From Desulfogranum mediterraneum DSM 13871 (GTDB taxonomy: Bacteria; Desulfobacterota; Desulfobulbia; Desulfobulbales; Desulfobulbaceae): DNA of 64,000 nucleotides. The notes beneath the pieces are model-generated. The model was given only the letters and a program-made list of their open reading frames with translations. It had not been told where the DNA came from and ran no database searches. Below are positions 26,685 through 34,697 of this stretch, one piece after another. Position 1 is the stretch's first letter, and each line of letters opens with the position of its first letter. The position numbers were made by a program, and so were the translations under genes. The stretch covers positions 124,001 through 188,000 of the forward strand of contig NZ_AUCW01000003.1 of assembly GCF_000429965.1 (NCBI RefSeq). The letters run 5' to 3'.

Positions 26685-26809
26685 AACAGACCCAGCCCAT
26701 AGCAGAACCAAGATCTGCTCGATCACCTGAACAGCGACCTGACCGGTCCTTACGAGAGAGTAGAGCCCACAGTCCATCTTAACGATCCGATCAGCCCCGC
26801 AGCCCTGTC

Positions 26810-27634
26810 ATGAACCCCGAAAATCCCCCTGAAGCCACCCTGGATCAAGCGGATATCGATGCCCTGATCCGCAGCTACGACCGGGTCGGCGACATCATCA
26901 TCACCACCATCCCAGGACACCTCCTGGCCCAAGAGCAGCGCATCGGCCAACGTTTGCTCCAGTTGCACCCTTCGGTCAGGGTGGTGGCCAAACGCGTCGG
27001 CCCCCACCATGGCGACTTCCGTACCCGCAAACTCGCCGTCATTGCTGGCGAGCCGCGCAAGGAGACCCGCCATCGGGAAAACGGCGTCTGGCTGCACCTC
27101 AACCCGGAGAGCGTCTACTATTCCGGACGGTTGGCAGGAGAGCGGTTGCGGATCGCTCAACTGGTTGAAGCCGGTGAAGAGGTGGCGGTCTTCTGTTCCG
27201 GAGTAGGCCCCTTTCCCCTGGTAATCGCCAGACACAGTGCAGCCGCCGCCATCATCGGCATCGAAAAAAATCCCCTTGCCCACGGCTTTGCCCTCCAGAA
27301 CCTCCAGGCCAACAGACGGATCCAGAATGTCCGATTCCTCCTGGGAGATGCCGGTCAGGCTCCAAGCCGCCTCAAGCAGAGCGTTGACCGACTGATCACC
27401 GTGCTCCCCACGGCTCACACCTCGCTTTTGGACAGCGCCATTCAGACGCTCAGACCCGGAGGCACCCTCCACCACTATGCCATGGTCGAGCAGGGCGCCA
27501 ATCAGGTGGTGGTGACCCAGATCAGGGCCGCCTGCAGACACCGTCAGCGCCGCCTGGAGGCGGTGACGTACAGACGCTGCGGCCACTGCGGCCCGACCAC
27601 CGACCGGGTCTGCTTCCAGGCGACCATCCTCTAG
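26810..27634 (+). CDS. Trm5/Tyw2-like class I SAM-dependent methyltransferase
   Basis: A 274-residue protein resembling archaeal/eukaryotic Trm5 (tRNA G37 N1-methyltransferase) and Tyw2. The N-terminal part has VGDIIITTIPGHLL and RKLAVIAGEPRKETRHRENG; the linker VYYSGRLAGERLRIA is the Trm5-type RLSGERLR motif; the SAM loop is VFCSGVGPFPLVIARH with acidic IGIEKNPLAHGFALQNL. The family N/D-PPY-like step reads VLPTAHTSLLDSAI. It ends with an RRCGHCGPTTDRVCF segment containing three Cys. Bacteria normally use TrmD for m1G37, so this is probably a transferred paralogue acting on tRNA; substrate not established. Confidence 0.78.
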   Translation: MNPENPPEATLDQADIDALIRSYDRVGDIIITTIPGHLLAQEQRIGQRLLQLHPSVRVVAKRVGPHHGDFRTRKLAVIAGEPRKETRHRENGVWLHLNPESVYYSGRLAGERLRIAQLVEAGEEVAVFCSGVGPFPLVIARHSAAAAIIGIEKNPLAHGFALQNLQANRRIQNVRFLLGDAGQAPSRLKQSVDRLITVLPTAHTSLLDSAIQTLRPGGTLHHYAMVEQGANQVVVTQIRAACRHRQRRLEAVTYRRCGHCGPTTDRVCFQATIL

Positions 27635-27786
27635 ACGATCAGGAGCATCGACTCCAAGCGCTTCCCCAAAGAGGGCGGGAGCCGAGCCGGTCGCGCTTTT
27701 TTCACAGCTAAGAGCGCCTCCCCCATTGTGGTAGTGCTTTTCCCCATGAGCATGGTTATACTGCAGACAACCCAGTGCTTGCAGCA

Positions 27787-27813
27787 GGAGCCCCCCTCTC
27801 TGGGGGGTGCTCC
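27787..27813 (+). promoter_or_regulatory. Strong GC stem-loop before the TPR gene
   Basis: GGAG-CCCCCC (27787-27796) pairs with GGGGGG-TG-CTCC (27102-relative 27802-27813) with a five-base loop and a two-base bulge, ending 42 bases before the TPR ATG. No T tract, so a terminator is doubtful; a TATACT at 27757-27762 upstream could be a -10 element. Confidence 0.4.
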
Positions 27814-27855
27814 CCTTACCCTCATCAGATCATCAACAGTGCGGAGAAACACCAC

Positions 27856-28449
27856 ATGGCTACCAACAGGCAACAACAGCAGCAGACCAGCAGACAGACT
27901 CTCTACATCAGTATCATCGCCTCCCTGCTCATCGGCTTTGTGGGTGGCGTCTTCTACAGCTCCATGCAGGTCCCGGCCACCACCACTGCCCAGAAGCATG
28001 ATCACCCGGAGGACAATACCGCCCTCCTGGCCCTGGAGAAACGGACCCAGGCCAACCCCAAGGACGGTGAGGCCTGGACCAGGCTCGGCCATGCCTACTT
28101 TGATATAGACGAGTATGCCAAGGCGATCCACGCCTATGAACAGGCCCTGCGCATCAGCCCGGACAACACCAACACCCTGACCGACCTGGGGGTGATGTAT
28201 CGCCGTAACGGCCAGCCGGATCGGGCCATTGCCAGTTTTGACCGGGTCCTCGGCCTGGACCCTAACCATGAACAGGCCCGCTTTAACAAGGGTGTGGTGC
28301 TGCTCAACGACTTCAAGGATACCCCAGGGGCCATCGGCCAGTGGAAAGAGTTGCTGGCTCGCAAGCCCGGGGCCACAGCGCCCTCAGGGACGCCCCTTGC
28401 CGAGATCATCGATCAGTTGGAGCGTTCCGGGGATGGTCGGGAGCAATAG
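27856..28449 (+). CDS. TPR-repeat membrane-anchored protein
   Basis: A 197-residue protein: Gln-rich N-terminus, one membrane helix (about 17-36, LYISIIASLLIGFVGGVFYS), a His/Asp linker, then three TPR units (WTRLGHAYFDIDEYAKAIHAYEQAL, and so on; about 60-160). Domains like this occur in the cytochrome c assembly factors CcmH/NrfG, but no ccm genes are near, so that role is only possible. The ATG at 27856 gives an anchor right after a short cytoplasmic end; an upstream in-frame start adds 27 unlikely residues. Confidence 0.8.
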   Translation: MATNRQQQQQTSRQTLYISIIASLLIGFVGGVFYSSMQVPATTTAQKHDHPEDNTALLALEKRTQANPKDGEAWTRLGHAYFDIDEYAKAIHAYEQALRISPDNTNTLTDLGVMYRRNGQPDRAIASFDRVLGLDPNHEQARFNKGVVLLNDFKDTPGAIGQWKELLARKPGATAPSGTPLAEIIDQLERSGDGREQ

Positions 28450-28498
28450 CAGCAGCGAGCCGGGCAGGGGGAATTATTCCCACTGCTACGGGGAAAGC

Positions 28499-28527
28499 TT
28501 GACACCCCTTTTCATCCTCTATATATA
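28499..28527 (+). promoter_or_regulatory. Strong sigma-70 promoter for ilvB
   Basis: Consensus TTGACA (28499-28504), 17-base spacer, TATATA (28522-28527). It would give a leader of about 140 bases before the ilvB ATG. The leader contains a 32-codon frame (28580-28678) whose stop overlaps the ilvB ATG, but it has no ribosome site and no run of Leu/Ile/Val codons, so classical attenuation is not indicated. Confidence 0.75.
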
Positions 28528-28674
28528 GTTCAAGGTTGGTCTGTAATTGTGCCGTCAACGCTTCAACTGAAACACAACCATGCCGATTGCCGACCATGCT
28601 CCAGCCAATGCTGGGCCATGCCCCCCACAGACCACTGCACTGATGCTCAAACACAGCAAAGAGGGACGAAAAAC

Positions 28675-30375
28675 ATGAGTAAGATACCAGGATCGCAGGC
28701 CATCATCAAATGCCTGCAGGAAGAGGGAGTTGAGTTACTATTCGGGTATCCCGGCGGCGCTGTGATTGAGCTCTATGACCAGTTGTGCAAATCAACCATC
28801 AAACACGTCCTGGTCCGCCATGAGCAGGGAGCGGTCCACGCAGCCGACGGCTTTGCCCGGGCCACGGGCAAGGTCGGGGTGGCCGTGCTCACCTCAGGCC
28901 CCGGCGCCACCAACGGGGTTACCGCCATTGCCACCGCCTACTGCGACTCCATTCCCCTGGTGGTCCTCACCGGCCAGGTACCCCGCCCCCTGATCGGCAA
29001 CGATGCCTTCCAGGAGGTGGACATCGTGGGTATCACCCGTCCCTGTACCAAACACAACTACCTGGTCAGCGATCCGGACCAGCTGGTCCCCATCCTCAGG
29101 GAGGCCTTCTACCTGGCCGCCTCTGGACGACCCGGCCCGGTCCTGGTGGACCTGCCCAAGGACGTGATCGCCGCCCTGATCGATTACCCGGAAAAGAGAC
29201 CGATAAAGATCCCGACCTACCAGCCCAACACCACCCCAGATCCCGGTCAGGTGGAAAAGGCCTGCAGGGCCTGCCTCAAGGCCGAGAAGCCGGTCCTCTA
29301 TGTGGGCGGCGGGGTCATCCTTGCCGACGGCAACCAGGAACTGACCCGACTGGCCAGAGAACTCAATATCCCGGTGACCATGACCCTGATGGGGCTCGGG
29401 GCCTTCCCGGGCTCAGACGAGCTCTCCCTGGGCATGCTGGGCATGCATGGCAGCTATGCCGCCAACATGTCGGTGGCCAAGAGCGACCTCCTCATCGCCG
29501 TGGGCGCCCGTTTTGATGACCGGGTCACCGGCAAGCTGGAGGCCTTTGCCCCCCATGCCGATATCATCCATATCGATATTGACCCCACCTCCATCAGCAA
29601 GAACATCGAGGTGGACATCCCCATCGTCGCCGACTGCAGAGAGGCCCTCCAGGCCATGCTCAGCTGGCTCGAGGAGTACCGGGAACTCAACCTCAAGGAG
29701 GTGGCGACCCGTCACCGGCCCTGGGTGGAGCAGGTCAGGGAGTGGGATCGCAAGCACCCTCTGAGCTACCACGACGAGGGGCAGATCATCAAGCCCCAGT
29801 ATGTGATCGAAACCATCAACGAGTTGACCGGCGGCAACGCCATCATCACCACCGAGGTGGGGCAGAACCAGATGTGGGCGGCCCAGTTCTACACCTTTAA
29901 CCAACCCCGCCGCCTGCTCACCTCCGGCGGCCTCGGCACCATGGGCTATGGCCTGCCTGCCGCCATTGGCGCCCAATTTGCCTTTCCCGACCTGCCGGTG
30001 TTCGACATTGCCGGCGACGGTTCCATCCAGATGAATATCCAGGAACTGGCCACTGCCAAACAGTATGGCATCCCGGTGAAGGTCGCCATCCTGAACAACA
30101 AGTTCCTCGGCATGGTCCGCCAGTGGCAGGAGCTGTTCTATGACCGTCACTACGCCTCCACGGCCATGGAGTATACCCCTGATTTTGTGGAGTTGGCCAA
30201 GGCCTTCGGCGCCGTGGGCCTGCGGGCCACCACCAAGGACGAGGTCCGCCCGGTGATCCAGGAGGCCCTGGACACCGACAACTCTGTGCTGATGGATTTT
30301 TCCATCAGCCGTGAAGAGGGGGTCTTCCCCATGGTTCCGGCCGGCAAGGCCAACACCGAGATGCTGCTGGTCTGA
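28675..30375 (+). CDS. ilvB: Acetolactate synthase large subunit
   Basis: AHAS (566 residues) makes 2-acetolactate or 2-aceto-2-hydroxybutyrate, the first shared step of branched-chain amino acid synthesis, using thiamine diphosphate, FAD and Mg2+. Seen: LFGYPGGAVIELYDQL, catalytic Glu in VRHEQGAVHAADGFAR, SGPGATNGVT, and the ThDP motif GDGSIQMNIQELAT...ILNNKFLG. The ATG at 28675 follows GAGGGAC and fits family N-termini; the frame is open another 42 codons upstream. The regulatory subunit gene ilvN and ilvC, which often follow, are absent here; psd comes next instead. Confidence 0.96.
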   Translation: MSKIPGSQAIIKCLQEEGVELLFGYPGGAVIELYDQLCKSTIKHVLVRHEQGAVHAADGFARATGKVGVAVLTSGPGATNGVTAIATAYCDSIPLVVLTGQVPRPLIGNDAFQEVDIVGITRPCTKHNYLVSDPDQLVPILREAFYLAASGRPGPVLVDLPKDVIAALIDYPEKRPIKIPTYQPNTTPDPGQVEKACRACLKAEKPVLYVGGGVILADGNQELTRLARELNIPVTMTLMGLGAFPGSDELSLGMLGMHGSYAANMSVAKSDLLIAVGARFDDRVTGKLEAFAPHADIIHIDIDPTSISKNIEVDIPIVADCREALQAMLSWLEEYRELNLKEVATRHRPWVEQVREWDRKHPLSYHDEGQIIKPQYVIETINELTGGNAIITTEVGQNQMWAAQFYTFNQPRRLLTSGGLGTMGYGLPAAIGAQFAFPDLPVFDIAGDGSIQMNIQELATAKQYGIPVKVAILNNKFLGMVRQWQELFYDRHYASTAMEYTPDFVELAKAFGAVGLRATTKDEVRPVIQEALDTDNSVLMDFSISREEGVFPMVPAGKANTEMLLV

Positions 30376-30389
30376 CCACCACCATGACC

Positions 30390-30420
30390 ACGCTCCGGCT
30401 CCCTCCACGAGCCGGAGCGT
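30390..30420 (+). terminator. Stem-loop after ilvB, terminator-like
   Basis: ACGCTCCGGCT (30390-30400) pairs perfectly with AGCCGGAGCGT (30410-30420) across a nine-base loop, 15 bases after the ilvB stop. Only a short TCCTG follows rather than a T run, so termination would be weak or factor-dependent. Confidence 0.5.
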
Positions 30421-30446
30421 TCCTGCCTGCAACAAGGACGAGCTCC

Positions 30447-30587
30447 ATGAAGCAACCCCTCTCACAGCTCACTGGCTCGCCAGCCAGGCTCGAGGCAATC
30501 GTTGATATCCCCAAGGCCATCGCTCTCACAGCGGATCTACAGCGGCACGGGCAGTTCACCCTGGGCGCGAAGCCCGGTTCCCCCTAA
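30447..30587 (+). CDS. Possible small ORF before psd
   Basis: A 46-codon frame starting ATG AAG CAA with an AAGGA eight bases upstream and ending 18 bases before psd. The predicted peptide has no recognised family, signal or membrane helix. The position after the ilvB hairpin and ribosome site make it possible, but length and composition do not prove coding. Confidence 0.25.
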   Translation: MKQPLSQLTGSPARLEAIVDIPKAIALTADLQRHGQFTLGAKPGSP

Positions 30588-30605
30588 TCCCCACCCCCAG
30601 ATACC

Positions 30606-31247
30606 ATGAAACAGACAAGCATCTCCATCACCCCGGAAGGCTATCCCTTTATCCTGATCAGCGCCTTTGCAGCCCTGATCTTCGCCCTGGTGGATCTCTG
30701 TATCCCAGCCCTGATCAGCCTGAGCCTGACCATCTTCTCGACCTGGTTCTTCAGGGACCCGGCCCGGGTCCCCCCGGAAGAGAGCGGCGCCATTGTCTCG
30801 CCGGCAGACGGCAAGGTGATCATTGTCAAGGAGACCGAGGATGAACGCTTCTTCCAGGGACCGACCAAAAAAATCAGTATCTTTATGAACATCTTCGATG
30901 TCCACGTCAACCGGGCGCCGCTGGCGGGGACCGTTACCGGGGTACGCTTCAAACCGGGCAGCTTCTACGCCGCTGACAAGGACAAGGCGGTCCTGCACAA
31001 TGAGTACTGTGCCGTGACCATGGAGACCCCCCGGAAACAGTCCTACTGCACGGTCCAGATCGCCGGTTTGATTGCCCGCCGGATCGTCTGTCGGGTCGCC
31101 CCGGGAGATCGGCTGGAGGCAGGCCAGCGCTACGGCCTGATCCGTTTCGGATCGAGGGTCGACATCTACCTGCCCCTGGAGGCGGATATCCGGGTCAGGG
31201 TCGGAGAGCGGGTCAGGGCCGGAGAGAGCCTGCTGGGTATCCTCTAG
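30606..31247 (+). CDS. psd: Phosphatidylserine decarboxylase, short form
   Basis: Psd (213 residues) converts phosphatidylserine to phosphatidylethanolamine at the inner membrane. It is the compact Psd-A-like type: an N-terminal membrane hairpin (about 15-50), FFRDPARVPP, SPADGKVI, FMNIFDVHVNRAPLAG, and the self-cleavage site IRFGSRVDIYLP where Ser183 becomes the pyruvoyl group, splitting off a 31-residue alpha chain. pssA, the usual partner, is not adjacent. Confidence 0.93.
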   Translation: MKQTSISITPEGYPFILISAFAALIFALVDLCIPALISLSLTIFSTWFFRDPARVPPEESGAIVSPADGKVIIVKETEDERFFQGPTKKISIFMNIFDVHVNRAPLAGTVTGVRFKPGSFYAADKDKAVLHNEYCAVTMETPRKQSYCTVQIAGLIARRIVCRVAPGDRLEAGQRYGLIRFGSRVDIYLPLEADIRVRVGERVRAGESLLGIL

Positions 31248-31386
31248 AGCTCCCCTGTCGTCCGGGTCGGCCGGGCTGCTCCCTCTGATTCCCCGAAGGG
31301 AACAGCCAGCCCCCCAACTCGGCACTCCCCGACCTCCCCATCAACAGCAACAGGGGCCTCAACCAGGACCGGCCCGGAGAGTTCCC

Positions 31387-31980
31387 ATGCGTATAACCGG
31401 AGGAAGCGCCCGCGGCCGCCGCCTGGTGGCCCCCAAGGATGCCAGTCAGACCCGGCCCACCAGCGACCGCGTCCGCGAGGCCATCTTCAACATTCTCGCG
31501 CCCCAGCTTGCGGCAGCCAGGGTACTGGACCTCTTTGCCGGGACCGGGGCCCTGGGGATCGAAGCCCTGAGCAGGGGCGCTGACCTGGCCGTCTTCATCG
31601 ACCAGTCCAGGGAGGCGAGTCAACTGATCAGCACCAACCTGCAGCACTGTTTCAACAAACCCAGGGCCTTTGTCCTTCAACAGCGTCTCCAGGGGAGTCA
31701 CGCCCTGGAACGGGCCCTGTCCCGACTGCCAGCGCCGCTCCAATTTGAGCTGATCCTGCTGGATCCCCCCTATGGGAAGGGCTTGGTGGAGCCGACCCTG
31801 GAGATGATCAGCAGCGGCAAACTGCTTGCACCGGGCGGCCTGATAGTAGTAGAAGAACATCGACGAAGCCAACTGGCCGAGACCATCATCAACCTGGAGT
31901 GCATCGACCGCCGCCACTACGGCGAGACCGGTATCTGGATATACTCCCTTTCCCCAGCAGCAAGCAACAATCCGTCATGA
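31387..31980 (+). CDS. rsmD: 16S rRNA (guanine966-N2)-methyltransferase
   Basis: RsmD (197 residues) methylates G966 of 16S rRNA in the small subunit. Features: MRITGGSARGRRL and TRPTSDRVREAIFNIL at the start, SAM loop VLDLFAGTGALGIEALSRGA, and catalytic DPPYGKG. Its stop overlaps the coaD start (ATGA). rsmD-coaD is a very common bacterial pair. The gene begins 139 bases after psd. Confidence 0.94.
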   Translation: MRITGGSARGRRLVAPKDASQTRPTSDRVREAIFNILAPQLAAARVLDLFAGTGALGIEALSRGADLAVFIDQSREASQLISTNLQHCFNKPRAFVLQQRLQGSHALERALSRLPAPLQFELILLDPPYGKGLVEPTLEMISSGKLLAPGGLIVVEEHRRSQLAETIINLECIDRRHYGETGIWIYSLSPAASNNPS

Positions 31981-32501
31981 CCAAGTTAAGCAGCCAGAAG
32001 CAAGCAGAACAAGAGAAGAGCCCCACCATTGCCGTCTACCCCGGCACCTTTGATCCCATCACCAATGGCCATGTGGATATCATCAAACGCGGTCTGACCC
32101 TCTTTGACCGGATCATTGTCACCATTGCGGAAAATTCCCAGAAAAAACCGCTCTTCTCCCTGGAAGAACGGATGGAGCTGATCCGGCAGTCATTCAACGG
32201 CCTCGGCGACCGGATTGCAGTGAACTATACCGATGGCCTGATCGTTGACTTTGCCCTCAAACAGCAGGCCCCCACCATCATCCGCGGCCTGCGGGCCATC
32301 TCTGACTTTGACTATGAGTTCCAGTTGGCCCTGATGAACAGGCGGCTCCAGCGCAAGGTGGAAACCGTCTTTCTGATGACCGGCTTCCGCTGGATCTATA
32401 TCAGCTCCACCAGCATCAAAGATGCGGCCAGGTGCCATGGCAATATCACCGGTCTGGTGCCGGAGCATGTGGAGCGAGCCCTTCAGGAAAAATTTGCCTG
32501 A
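31977..32501 (+). CDS. coaD: Phosphopantetheine adenylyltransferase
   Basis: CoaD (174 residues) makes dephospho-CoA from 4'-phosphopantetheine and ATP. Seen: the nucleotidyltransferase motif YPGTFDPITNGHVDII, GLRAISDFDYEFQLALMNR and the C-terminal YISSTSIKDAAR. The ATG at 31977 overlaps the rsmD stop by 4 bases; an upstream start inside rsmD is rejected. There is a 12-residue polar extension before the core. The stop shares one base with the ATG of the Rieske gene. Confidence 0.95.
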   Translation: MTKLSSQKQAEQEKSPTIAVYPGTFDPITNGHVDIIKRGLTLFDRIIVTIAENSQKKPLFSLEERMELIRQSFNGLGDRIAVNYTDGLIVDFALKQQAPTIIRGLRAISDFDYEFQLALMNRRLQRKVETVFLMTGFRWIYISSTSIKDAARCHGNITGLVPEHVERALQEKFA

Positions 32502-32956
32502 TGTCCACCGCCTCCAGCCCACAGGGGCCAGAACTGCAGAGCAGGCGCCTGCTGCTGCGCCGACTCCTCAACTGGAGCGGCGGACTCCTGGTCCTGCTCC
32601 TCGGCTACCCCCTGTTCAGGTACAGCCGCTTCCGGGTCAAGGCCAAACCCCGCTATGTCACGGTGGCCGCCCCCCTGCCCCTGAGCGGCTACCACAGCGA
32701 ACAGGACTTCATCCTCTTTGCCGGCCAGAAGGGGGAAGGGGCCCTGGCGGTCTCCCGGACCTGCACCCATCTGGGCTGCAAGATCCAGTATCTGGAGGAT
32801 AAGAAGTACATCGAATGCCCCTGCCACCAGAGTCGCTTCAGCACCAGAGGAAAACGGCTGACCGGTCCGGCCCAGCGGGACCTGCCCACCTATGGGGTGG
32901 AGACCAAGACAGCTCCGGACGGCTCCATCTCCGCCTATGTGGTCGAGCTGCGATGA
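32501..32956 (+). CDS. Rieske [2Fe-2S] protein of a bc-type quinol complex
   Basis: A 151-residue Rieske protein: basic N-terminus (SRRLLLRRLL), one membrane anchor (about 24-42), then the cluster fold with CTHLGC and CPCHQSRF supplying the Cys/His ligands. TGPAQRDLPTY is the usual Pro-loop-like follow-on. The twin-arginine-like start fits Tat export. It begins one base into the coaD stop and overlaps the cytochrome b gene by 4 bases (ATGA). No cytochrome c1/f gene is next to it, so the electron acceptor is unknown. Confidence 0.93.
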   Translation: MSTASSPQGPELQSRRLLLRRLLNWSGGLLVLLLGYPLFRYSRFRVKAKPRYVTVAAPLPLSGYHSEQDFILFAGQKGEGALAVSRTCTHLGCKIQYLEDKKYIECPCHQSRFSTRGKRLTGPAQRDLPTYGVETKTAPDGSISAYVVELR

Positions 32957-33804
32957 GGGTGGCAGCACGCTGCAAGGCGCTGTTCATCGCCAACCGCTGG
33001 GGCGGCCAGACCCTGATCAGCCTCTATATCTCCATCATCTCCGGGATCATCCTGGCGCTGCACTACTCGCCGGCCACACCCTTTTACCATACTGCCACCA
33101 TCGAGTTGATCGCGCCCTACGGCTCCTTCTGGCGCGCCCTCCACTACTACTCCAGCCAGGCCTTCTTTCTCCTCCTCACAGGACACATCGCAGCCATCCT
33201 CTGGCAGCAGAGCGAGATCCCCAGCCGTTCTGCCTGGATCAGGCTCTGCTCTTCCTTTCCCGTGGCCGTGCTCCTGCTCTTCAGCGGCTATGTCCTCCGC
33301 GGCGATGCCACCGGCGAGGCGGCCGGGGCCATTGCCGAGAACATCTGTCTCTCCATCCCGGTGGTCGGCCAGTGGCTCAATGACCTCCTCTTTGATCTTC
33401 AGGAGAGCGGCCTCAGGAAGCCCTACCTCCATCACCTCTGCGGTTTGATGGTGCTGGGCGCCTTCACCCTCTGGCCCCACCTCAAGCGCTACCCTGCCCG
33501 CTGGAGCAATCACCTCCTGCTGGTGGCCCTGACGCTGCTGGTCTCGATCTTCTGGACCGCCCCCATGGAGCCCGAACGGCTGGGTCTGCTCCACATCGCC
33601 GGCCCCTGGTTTTTCCTGGGACTGCAGGAGCTGCTCCGCTACCTGCCCACCTTCATCGCCGGGGTGGCCATCCCCCTGCTGCCCCTGCTCCTTATCTATC
33701 TGCTGCCCAGTCCGCCCGGCCGACGCAGGGGCTGCGTCCTTGCCCTGCTCGCCTGGCTGCTGGCCTACGGGGTTTTCACTCTCCTCAGTTACCTCAGGAT
33801 CTGA
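32953..33804 (+). CDS. Compact cytochrome b of a Rieske/cyt b complex
   Basis: A 283-residue membrane protein with the N-terminal cytochrome b bundle and a shortened C-terminal part. Heme ligands are visible: His64 and His78 in helix B and His161 and His176 in helix D. The 14 residues between His161 and His176 match the b6f-type spacing, against 13 in bc1. The Qo motif PEWY is replaced by GPWF (in GPWFFLGLQELLRY), so the quinol-site Glu is missing. With the adjacent Rieske protein it should oxidise menaquinol, in a fused b6/subunit IV-like layout. Its 3' end overlaps the convergent HAD gene by 16 bases. Confidence 0.88.
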   Translation: MRVAARCKALFIANRWGGQTLISLYISIISGIILALHYSPATPFYHTATIELIAPYGSFWRALHYYSSQAFFLLLTGHIAAILWQQSEIPSRSAWIRLCSSFPVAVLLLFSGYVLRGDATGEAAGAIAENICLSIPVVGQWLNDLLFDLQESGLRKPYLHHLCGLMVLGAFTLWPHLKRYPARWSNHLLLVALTLLVSIFWTAPMEPERLGLLHIAGPWFFLGLQELLRYLPTFIAGVAIPLLPLLLIYLLPSPPGRRRGCVLALLAWLLAYGVFTLLSYLRI

Positions 33805-34697
33805 ACCAGCTGGTTGAGCTCATTGATCACCAGCTCCGGCCGGGCTGAGCCAAGCTTCTGATCTCCGGGATACAACCTCAGGGAGCGCTGATCTCCGGCA
33901 AAGAGGCAGCCGTGCCAGCCGGCCTGGTTGGCCGGGATCATATCCTTACGCATATCATTGCCCAGGTAGAGCACCTGCTGCGGGGAGATCTGCTGCAGCA
34001 GGGCCAGGCGACGATTCATCTCAGCAAAGAGCCAGGGAGCGGGTTTGCCCAGCCCGTGGCGGTGGGACCAGAGGAGCAGCTGGGGAGCAAACCCCATCTC
34101 CTCCAGGGAGCGGCCGAGGAACATCTCCAACAACAGGGGGGTGTAAAACTGGGCATTGGAGAGGATCCCCAGGATCAGCCCTGCCGAGGAGAGGGCCTCC
34201 AGGGTGGGGATCAGCCCTGCCATGGGCCAGACCGGATTGGTCCGACACTCATAGGAGAGGGCGGTCAGACGCAGTCCCTGCTCGATCTCCCGGTCTTCCT
34301 GCCAGGGTCTGTCCAGGGCAACCCCCAGCTCGGCAAGCACCGCCTGCCAGATGGAACGAATCTCCACCTCGGGATAGGGCTCGCCCTGCTCCTGGCGCAG
34401 CTGACGGCTGGCCCTGATCGCCTCGGTCAGCAGTCCGGCCCTGCCGGCTGCAGGCAGATCGCTGCCCTGATACCAGCCCCCATCTTTCAAGGCCTGGGCA
34501 AAGGCTTCATCCTGGGCCGAACCAGCAGCTGTGCCCACATCTCCGGCAGCAGAGGAGAGCAGGGTGCCGTAGACATCCAGAATCACGGCCCGGACCTTGA
34601 GCGGTGGGCAGCGGAGCGGCTGGCTGGTCCGGATGATGGTCAGGGGCCGAAGCAGCTGCCGGGCCAACTGATACTCGGCACGGCTCAAGGCGGCCAT
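33789..34697 (-). CDS. HAD superfamily hydrolase, last gene of osmolyte operon
   Basis: A 302-residue HAD-like protein: motif I VILDVYGTLL near 40-49, cap region, motif II LGILSNAQF, Lys in GKPAPWLF, and motif IV LYLGNDMRKDMIPA. The ATG directly follows the stop of the upstream glycosyltransferase, so translation is coupled. Context suggests the phosphatase that removes phosphate from glucosyl- or mannosylglucosyl-3-phosphoglycerate. Against this, the residue two after the nucleophilic Asp is Tyr, where phosphatases have Asp; that pattern is closer to haloacid-dehalogenase-type members. Function therefore open. Confidence 0.8.
   Translation of the reverse strand: MAALSRAEYQLARQLLRPLTIIRTSQPLRCPPLKVRAVILDVYGTLLSSAAGDVGTAAGSAQDEAFAQALKDGGWYQGSDLPAAGRAGLLTEAIRASRQLRQEQGEPYPEVEIRSIWQAVLAELGVALDRPWQEDREIEQGLRLTALSYECRTNPVWPMAGLIPTLEALSSAGLILGILSNAQFYTPLLLEMFLGRSLEEMGFAPQLLLWSHRHGLGKPAPWLFAEMNRRLALLQQISPQQVLYLGNDMRKDMIPANQAGWHGCLFAGDQRSLRLYPGDQKLGSARPELVINELNQLVQILR

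Larger units (their letters stand above)
26508..26809. other. Intergenic region between rpmB and the Trm5-like gene
   Basis: About 300 AT-richer bases between divergent genes. It holds a weak rpmB promoter, an intrinsic terminator reading on the minus strand (26643-26684) that no annotated gene explains, and a GGGCTCT/AGAGCCC-containing A/T-rich stretch. No protein gene is supported on either strand. Confidence 0.55.

Noticed and set aside
26532-26777. Minus-strand 81-codon frame in the rpmB upstream region
   Set aside because: Poly-T/Phe-rich composition from the A-rich DNA, contains the terminator stem, and has no ribosome site.
28580-28678. 32-codon leader frame before ilvB, considered as an attenuation peptide
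   Set aside because: No run of Ile, Leu or Val codons, no ribosome site and no terminator hairpin before ilvB.
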